DNA of 64,000 nt from Bifidobacterium bifidum ATCC 29521 = JCM 1255 = DSM 20456 (GTDB lineage: Bacteria; Actinomycetota; Actinomycetes; Actinomycetales; Bifidobacteriaceae), in assembly GCF_001025135.1 (NCBI RefSeq), contig NZ_AP012323.1, positions 1,054,001-1,118,000 on the forward strand. The letters run 5' to 3'. The notes under the pieces were generated by a model, which saw nothing but the letters and a program-made list of their open reading frames with translations, was not told the origin of the DNA and ran no database searches. How positions within the stretch are numbered: position 1 is the first letter of the stretch; each line of letters opens with the position of its first letter. A program made the translations under genes and the position numbers. Shown piece after piece: positions 59,747 through 64,000 of the stretch.

Positions 59747-60561
59747 CATTGGTGCATTTCCACCTGACCGACGCCGAGGGGCGCGGTCTGGATGGCAGCG
59801 TGAGCCTCGTGCCCACGAGGCGCGTCACGGTCGCCGATGCTATCCGTCTGCCGGTCGCGCAGACCGTCAGGCTTACGGCGGGCGAGGCCACGGCGGAGGT
59901 GATGCCCTCGACGACCCAGTGGGCGTGGAGGGCGTCTGAGCTCGTGGCGGGCGGAATCGTGCGATACGTCGAGGTGCCCGACAAGGAGTCGGCGGAATAC
60001 TCAGGGCTGGCGGACGTGGATCCCAAGACCCTGGACCAATCCTCGGAGACCGTGGCCGCGTGGGAGCTCGTCACGCGTGCCGCGCAGGGCGTGCTCGACC
60101 GGATCGGCACGATCGACGACAAGGTGCAGTCCGCCGCGGCTTCGGCCGCTGCGGCGAAGGCGTCGGAAACGGTGGCCAGCCAGGAAAGCGCGAAGGCCGC
60201 CGCTGCGGCAGGCAAGGCGCAATCCTCCCAGTCCGAGGCGGCCAAAAGCGCACAGGCGGCGCACGAGTCGGAGATCACGGCCAATGGTCTGATCGGCGAG
60301 GCGAAGACCATCGCCGGTCAGCTCACCGAAACCGCCGGACAGGTCAAGCAGGATGCGGCCACGGCATCCCGGGCGGCGCAGACCGCCACCGTCAAGGCCG
60401 ATGCCGCCGCTACCGCCCGGGATAGAGCGGAAACGGCGGGGCGCGGCCGTCGGATGGCCCCCAAACGTCTCGACCGGCTCGACCGCACCGTGGGATTCCA
60501 CCACCACACACAGAGAGGATCGCCAATGCGACATCCCATCAGAGAGGAGCCACATGGCTGA
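59743..60561 (+). CDS. Second tail fibre protein, Ala-rich coiled coil
   Basis: 272 residues. The beta N-terminal domain (FHLTDAEGRGLDGSVSLVPT) resembles fibre attachment modules; residues about 118-230 are an Ala-rich coiled coil (SAAASAAAAKASETVASQES). The end turns Arg/His-rich (APKRLDRLDRTVGFHHHTQR) and may have been altered; the stop overlaps the next start. Confidence 0.75.
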   Translation: MTLVHFHLTDAEGRGLDGSVSLVPTRRVTVADAIRLPVAQTVRLTAGEATAEVMPSTTQWAWRASELVAGGIVRYVEVPDKESAEYSGLADVDPKTLDQSSETVAAWELVTRAAQGVLDRIGTIDDKVQSAAASAAAAKASETVASQESAKAAAAAGKAQSSQSEAAKSAQAAHESEITANGLIGEAKTIAGQLTETAGQVKQDAATASRAAQTATVKADAAATARDRAETAGRGRRMAPKRLDRLDRTVGFHHHTQRGSPMRHPIREEPHG

Positions 60562-60961
60562 CGACATCATCACCAGCGTCGTCGCCGGCCTCCTCATCGC
60601 CGCCATCAGCGCCATAGCCGCCGGCCTCTGGCACCAACTCAAAAACCTGCGCTCGCAGATCGCCGACGAGGAGACCCGAAGGTCGGAGCATGAGCAGCTG
60701 ATGGCCGACATGAGGCGCGGCTGCGAACACGAAAAACTCGTAGACGAGGCGCTGCGCACGCTTCTGCTGTGCAAGCTCGAACAGCAGCAGGACACGATGG
60801 TGCACGACCACCACGGCGTCGCCGACAATGACTTCAAACTCCGCGCCCAACGTGTCTACGACGCCTATCACGGATTGGGCGGCAACGGCCACGGCACCCA
60901 GGTCAACAACGATATCCAGAATGCGCCCATTGCGCCCCGGCTGGGAGGAAAGCCATCATGA
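60554..60961 (+). CDS. Membrane-anchored coiled-coil protein near lysis genes
   Basis: 135 residues. One TM segment (ITSVVAGLLIAAISAIAAGL) then a charged helix (SQIADEETRRSEHEQLMADM) and DFKLRAQRVYDAYHGLGGNG. Looks like a spanin-like or holin-accessory protein common in gut actinophages. Overlaps the next short frame. Confidence 0.7.
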   Translation: MADDIITSVVAGLLIAAISAIAAGLWHQLKNLRSQIADEETRRSEHEQLMADMRRGCEHEKLVDEALRTLLLCKLEQQQDTMVHDHHGVADNDFKLRAQRVYDAYHGLGGNGHGTQVNNDIQNAPIAPRLGGKPS

Positions 60962-61026
60962 GCATCACCATCAACGGCGTCAAGCCCGGCACGGCCACAT
61001 TGACCATCCGGGCTGACACCCAGTAG
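60958..61026 (+). pseudogene. Interrupted Ig-like small protein
   Basis: MSITINGVKPGTATLTIRAD then TQ and TAG at 61024-61026; in the same frame VDAPVTVREHL continues to a TGA. It reads like a Big-type beta domain cut by a nonsense codon. A further 23-codon frame (MPATMFGVTYADAHLSVRLY, 61075-61146) may be its tail. Probably decayed fibre-associated protein. Confidence 0.4.
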
Positions 61027-61149
61027 GTTGATGCGCCCGTCACCGTGCGGGAGCACCTGTGACGGTGGCTTCCGATGCCGGCCACGATGTTCGGCGTCAC
61101 CTACGCGGACGCCCATCTGAGCGTCCGCCTCTATAAAACCGACTGACCT

Positions 61150-61176
61150 AAGTCCCACACCCGTGGGGCTTCTTTT
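61150..61176 (+). terminator. Intrinsic terminator before the holin
   Basis: GTCCCAC/GTGGGGC around a short loop with TTCTTTT after it. Partial terminator between fibre and lysis genes. Confidence 0.6.
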
Positions 61177-61191
61177 GTAAGGAGAACCATT

Positions 61192-61617
61192 ATGGCAAAC
61201 ACCACCGGCGTGGCCGACCACAAGGCCACCGGCCCGGCGATTCCCGGCCTGACCGTGGAACGCACCAAGGCGATCATCCTGCTCATCGTCCAATTATTCA
61301 GCGTCGCGCAGACCGGCCTGAGCATCGCCGGCATCAGCCAGCTCCCGTTCACCACCGATCAGGTGAGCACGGCGATCACCGGCGTCATCGCCGTCATCGC
61401 ATCCGTGTACGCGTGGTGGCGCAACAACAACCTGACCGGTGCCGCCGTGCAGGGACAGCAGCTCACCAACGCGATCAAAGCCAATATCATCGCCACCGCC
61501 ACCGACGCCACGACCGGGACAGCTCAGGCGGCCTACGCGGTGTCCGACTCCAGGGGAGCCGACGCGACCGCTGACGTGGCACCCATCGAGGAGGTGTCCT
61601 ATGGCGACGGCGAGTGA
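61192..61617 (+). CDS. Holin (SPP1-like)
   Basis: 141 residues. LTVERTKAIILLIVQLFSVA and VSTAITGVIAVIASVYAWWR are the two TM helices, ending with WWRNNNLT as in phi LC3/SPP1 holins. It permeabilises the membrane for the endolysin. AAGGAGAACC start site; the end overlaps the lysin gene by 17 bases. Confidence 0.9.
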   Translation: MANTTGVADHKATGPAIPGLTVERTKAIILLIVQLFSVAQTGLSIAGISQLPFTTDQVSTAITGVIAVIASVYAWWRNNNLTGAAVQGQQLTNAIKANIIATATDATTGTAQAAYAVSDSRGADATADVAPIEEVSYGDGE

Positions 61618-62434
61618 AGTCCTGCGCATCGCGGCGGGCGAAATCGGCTATTCCCGTTGGACCGACCCGCAGCCGGGCACGAAGTACGGGCGCTGGTACG
61701 CCCAATCCCACGGCTCATACTATGGCGCGTCGGGCGTCCCGTTCTGCGCGATGTTCGTCAGCTGGGTCATGAGCCGTGCCGGCCAAGCGTTCCCGGGACT
61801 GCCCGCCGCCTACGTGCCATACGTGCTCAGCGCGGGACGCTCCCGCGCGGTCAGCACGCGCAGCGCCAAACCCGGCGACATCGTGATATTCAACTGGGAC
61901 GGCGGCGTGGTGGACCACATCGGCTTCGTGGAAGCCAACCACGGCTCGTACATCCAGACCATCGAGGGCAACACCAACAACGGGCGCGTAGCACGCCGCA
62001 CCCGCGCATGGAACACCATCGCCGCCATCCTGCGCCCCGCCTACAGTGGCAGCGCCACGTCGTCCGGCGGCGGCACCGCATCCAGCGGCGGCACGGGCCG
62101 GCTCACGGTAGACGGCTCCTGCGGGCCGGCCACCATCCGCCGCTGGCAGCAGGTCATGGGCACCAGCGTGGACGGCATCATCAGCGGCCAGTACAGGCCG
62201 GACGGCCGGACATGGGGCCGACCCGCGCTCGTGGACTCGTGCGTGCGCTACGGTGGCGGCGGATCCAACCTCATCCGCGCCGTCCAACGCAAGCTCAGCC
62301 TCACCGCCGACGGACTCCTCGGCCCCGCCACCATCCGTGCCCTGCAGAAACACCTCGGCGTCGCGCAGGACTCGTGGTTCGGACCCGGCACCGCCCGAGC
62401 ACTCCAAAGCCGCCTCAACACCGGCAGATTCTAA
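61601..62434 (+). CDS. Endolysin: CHAP domain plus peptidoglycan-binding repeats
   Basis: 277 residues. CHAP amidase/endopeptidase: catalytic Cys in GVPFCAMFVSWVMSRAG (Cys about 49) and His in GGVVDHIGFVEANHGSYIQT (about 107). A Ser/Gly linker (GSATSSGGGTASSGGTG) leads to two PG_binding_1-like repeats (DGSCGPATIRRWQQVM and ADGLLGPATIRALQKHLG). It degrades the host wall at lysis. No signal peptide, so it depends on the holin. Confidence 0.92.
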   Translation: MATASEVLRIAAGEIGYSRWTDPQPGTKYGRWYAQSHGSYYGASGVPFCAMFVSWVMSRAGQAFPGLPAAYVPYVLSAGRSRAVSTRSAKPGDIVIFNWDGGVVDHIGFVEANHGSYIQTIEGNTNNGRVARRTRAWNTIAAILRPAYSGSATSSGGGTASSGGTGRLTVDGSCGPATIRRWQQVMGTSVDGIISGQYRPDGRTWGRPALVDSCVRYGGGGSNLIRAVQRKLSLTADGLLGPATIRALQKHLGVAQDSWFGPGTARALQSRLNTGRF

Positions 62435-62438
62435 ACAC

Positions 62439-62479
62439 AAGCGCCCCTCGACTCCTATGCATGGAGCCGAGGGGCGCTT
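62439..62479. terminator. Bidirectional terminator at the end of the late operon
   Basis: AAGCGCCCCTCG and CGAGGGGCGCTT, 12 bp, with A and T tracts at the ends. Separates the lysin from the convergent cassette B. Confidence 0.88.
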
Positions 62480-62492
62480 CTGCATATCTGCG

Positions 62493-62687
62493 TCAGAGGC
62501 GGGACTCGAACTCGTCGATCGTCATCTCGAGCGCGTCCGCCACTCTTCTGGCCGTGCCGAGCGCCATGAGCCTCGGGTCGCGCACGCCCCTGACCCACTC
62601 GTTGACCCGCTGTCTGGTAAGTCCGGCGGCGCGCGCGATCTGCGACTGCCGTATCCCCCGTTCATCCAGCATATCCGCGAACGTCAT
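62493..62687 (-). CDS. Cassette B gene 3: XRE-family regulator
   Basis: 64 residues from ATG 62687 behind GGAGGCGGAACGG. MLDERGIRQSQIARAAGLTR and QRVNEWVRGVRDPRLMALGT are a clear XRE helix-turn-helix. Overlaps gene 2 by ATGA. Likely represses its own cassette via the palindrome at 63070. Confidence 0.82.
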   Translation of the reverse strand: MTFADMLDERGIRQSQIARAAGLTRQRVNEWVRGVRDPRLMALGTARRVADALEMTIDEFESRL

Positions 62688-62827
62688 CCGTTCCGCCTCC
62701 CCGCCAGGTATCCGAGCGTCCCGGCGCACAGCGCCAGCACGCCTGCCGGTATCGAGTGTCCGGACAGCCCGGCGGCGAACGCGCCGAGCGCCATGACCAG
62801 CGAGCATAATCCCAGTCTGTCGTTCAT
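62684..62827 (-). CDS. Cassette B gene 2: two-TM small membrane protein
   Basis: 47 residues: LGLCSLVMALGAFAAGLSGH and PAGVLALCAGTLGYLAG. Homologous to cassette A gene 2 by ungapped alignment. Its start is preceded by the same CATGGGACATC. Confidence 0.7.
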   Translation of the reverse strand: MNDRLGLCSLVMALGAFAAGLSGHSIPAGVLALCAGTLGYLAGRRNG

Positions 62828-62854
62828 GATGTCCCATGCGATAGGATGGGAGCC

Positions 62855-62889
62855 GGGCCTTCCGGATAGTTGGGATATTCGGAAGGCCC
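62855..62889. terminator. Hairpin between cassette B genes 1 and 2
   Basis: GGGCCTTCCG/CGGAAGGCCC around a 15-base loop. Same position as the hairpin of cassette A, although the sequence differs. Confidence 0.62.
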
Positions 62890-62894
62890 TTTCC

Positions 62895-63041
62895 TCACCG
62901 CCTGCGCCGCCTCCGTGGCGGCCTGCGCGGTTCGGGCTTCCGGTGGAGGGCAATCACCACCGTGGCTATGGGTGCTATGACCGCCCCGAGCCCGGCGAGA
63001 AATTCGCCCGCCGCCTTCAGCAGCTCCGTGACCTGTTGCAT
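62895..63041 (-). CDS. Cassette B gene 1: single-TM peptide with polybasic tail
   Basis: 48 residues from ATG 63041 behind GGAAAGGAGGTGAA. A hydrophobic stretch (FLAGLGAVIAPIATVVIALH) is followed by a tail with nine or more Arg (RKPEPRRPPRRRRR). Plan and ribosome-binding site match cassette A gene 1. Confidence 0.65.
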   Translation of the reverse strand: MQQVTELLKAAGEFLAGLGAVIAPIATVVIALHRKPEPRRPPRRRRRR

Positions 63042-63069
63042 GTTCACCTCCTTTCCTTGCCGACTCCTC

Positions 63070-63095
63070 CATTGTAACCCAAACGGGTTACAATG
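63070..63095. promoter_or_regulatory. Perfect palindromic operator of cassette B
   Basis: CATTGTAACCC-AAAC-GGGTTACAATG, 11-bp arms, 29 bases upstream of gene 1. Different sequence from operator A, in line with the unrelated regulators. Confidence 0.82.
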
Positions 63096-63227
63096 TCAAG
63101 CCGGAGGAACCCCGACACACCGTATCCACACCATTCTCGGCACCCTATTTTTGCCCACATTTTGCCCACATTCTCACGGAAAAACAGGGTGAACAGGGAA
63201 AAACGGATAAACAAAAAAGCCCCTCAG

Positions 63228-63290
63228 CCTGAACCGCACCCCGATTGTTGGACTGAAGAAATTCAGATTCGATGATCGGAGGTGCGGTTC
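63228..63290. repeat. 63-bp palindromic repeat, copy 2, inside a terminator-like stem
   Basis: Identical to 3551-3613. Here the outer ends are TGAACCGCACC and GGTGCGGTTCA. It is framed by AAAAAAGCCCCTC on the left and GAGGGGCCTTTTC on the right, so the repeat sits in the loop of a bidirectional terminator. The remaining 63096-63430 has no gene. Confidence 0.85.
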
Positions 63291-63364
63291 ACAATGCTGG
63301 GGGAGGGGCCTTTTCTTGTTTCGGGTGATATCATACGGAGCAAACAGCAGATTGGAGTCGGTTC

Positions 63365-63386
63365 TGAGTGACATTTGAGTGACATT
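63365..63386. promoter_or_regulatory. Candidate integrase arm-type repeats, right end
   Basis: TGAGTGACATT occurs twice in tandem, 45 bases inside attR. Counterpart of the TTAGAGTG pair near attL. Confidence 0.45.
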
Positions 63387-63430
63387 GAAACGCGGAGCCA
63401 ACCACGAGAACGCATTGTGGCGCGTCAGGC

Positions 63431-63447
63431 TATAACCACCGTTTATA
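63431..63447. other. Proposed attR core
   Basis: TATAACCACCGTTTATA, an imperfect palindrome around CACC, shares its first 13 bases with attL. It lies 86 bases upstream of metE, so integration keeps the metE gene intact but may change its promoter region. Confidence 0.55.
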
Positions 63448-63532
63448 ACGACACCTTAATGCTTCTGATGGCCTCGCAATCGGCGGGTTTTGGTAATCTA
63501 GGCGGGTCATAGTCGTACATAACGGAGGATTC

Positions 63533-64000
63533 ATGCCTGCACTTACATCCGTCTCGGGATTCCCGCGCATCGGACAGAATCGTGAACTGAAGAAGATCAT
63601 CGAAGCCTACTGGAAGGGCGCCGCCTCACTCGACGAGGTGCGCGGCACCGCCAAGGAACTTCGCGCGAAGCACTGGAAGCTGCAGGCACAGGCCGGCGTC
63701 GATCTCATCCCCAGCAACGACTTCAGCTACTATGACCAGATGCTGGACACCGCGATCCTGCTCAACGTCATCCCGCAGCGTTACAAGCGACTCGCCTTCA
63801 CGAACCCCGAGGAGACGCTGTTCGCCATGGGCCGCGGCTATCAGGGCGACAAGGGCGACGTGACCGCCCTGCCGATGAAGAAGTGGTTCACCACCAACTA
63901 CCACTACATCGTTCCTGAAATCGAGGAGAGCACCGAGATCCGCCTCAACGGCACCAAGCCGTTCGACGAGTTCAACGAGGCAAAGGCCCGGGGCATCCTC
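63533..64000 (+). CDS. metE: Cobalamin-independent methionine synthase, N-terminal part
   Basis: The first 156 residues are in the window. [40 protein letters not shown] and [20 protein letters not shown] are conserved in the N-terminal barrel of MetE, which transfers a methyl group from 5-methyltetrahydropteroyl-glutamate to homocysteine. GGAGGA start site. Continues past the window. Confidence 0.96.
   Translation, partial: MPALTSVSGFPRIGQNRELKKIIEAYWKGAASLDEVRGTAKELRAKHWKLQAQAGVDLIPSNDFSYYDQMLDTAILLNVIPQRYKRLAFTNPEETLFAMGRGYQGDKGDVTALPMKKWFTTNYHYIVPEIEESTEIRLNGTKPFDEFNEAKARGIL

Larger units (their letters stand above)
23205..63443. mobile_element. Complete siphovirus-type prophage, about 40 kb
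   Basis: Between the sixA-like gene and metE lies a full temperate phage gene order: tyrosine integrase, repressor/Cro switch, antirepressor, replication genes, terminase, portal, capsid, tail with tape measure, fibres, holin and endolysin. Both ends carry TATAACCACCGTT in a near-palindromic context and tandem arm-type repeats on the inner side. Structural genes are all open, so it may be inducible. The boundaries are inferred from the shared 13-mer and gene content. Confidence 0.88.

Overview
The window is high-GC chromosomal DNA from a Bifidobacterium, most likely of the B. longum/B. breve group. The strongest clue is a 316-residue bile salt hydrolase of the bifidobacterial type (2510-3460). 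Bifidobacterial small-gene style, metE at the right edge and actinobacterial gene starts fit this. The species call is an inference from remembered protein sequences; no search was run.

Layout. (1) 1-3460: ordinary chromosome, with the end of an ABC ATPase, a carbon-nitrogen hydrolase, a Sel1-repeat protein and bsh. (2) 3551-7688: a gene graveyard of two opposed IS3 remnants, a frameshifted SPFH gene, an ISL3-type IS with a nonsense codon in its transposase, an Abi_2 gene cut by that IS and carrying a stop, and an EcsC-like gene with a frameshift and a stop. (3) 7773-18763: a defence island. It holds a three-gene restriction-modification system (GIY-YIG/helicase protein plus a methyltransferase split over two genes, one with a G7 tract at its frameshift), an AT-rich SIR2-HerA pair (HerA frameshifted) and a single-chain GmrSD-type type IV nuclease. 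The first two systems diverge from one short intergenic region with a tandem 13-bp repeat. (4) 18829-23147: small genes, a broken RarD/VOC chimera, an esterase, trmI and a SixA-like phosphatase.

(5) About 23205-63443: a complete-looking 40-kb siphovirus prophage between the sixA-like gene and metE. Its proposed att cores share TATAACCACCGTT, with tandem arm-type repeats just inside each end. Order: integrase, ImmA-type peptidases, RhuM, a CI-like repressor and a Cro-like gene around three operators, antirepressor, a tRNA-like RNA, SSB, ParB-like protein, an initiator with internal iterons (candidate origin), small nucleases, HicAB, HNH, prim-pol-like protein, terminases, portal, a MuF head protein fused to an EndoU-like toxin with a candidate immunity gene, tRNA-Tyr, capsid, neck and tail genes with a CCCAAAA frameshift site, fibres, holin and CHAP endolysin.

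Minus-strand genes inside the prophage run in the lysogenic direction and form a coherent set. Besides the immunity genes, they comprise three small genes overlapping plus-strand genes tail to tail and two diverged copies of an unusual three-gene cassette (39072-39616 and 62493-63041). Each cassette encodes a polybasic single-TM peptide, a two-TM peptide and an HTH regulator, has a hairpin between genes 1 and 2, and has a perfect palindromic operator upstream. This duplicated cassette, the 124-bp divergent module at 30563/31087 and the tRNA-like RNA at 31927 are the best candidates for undescribed biology here.
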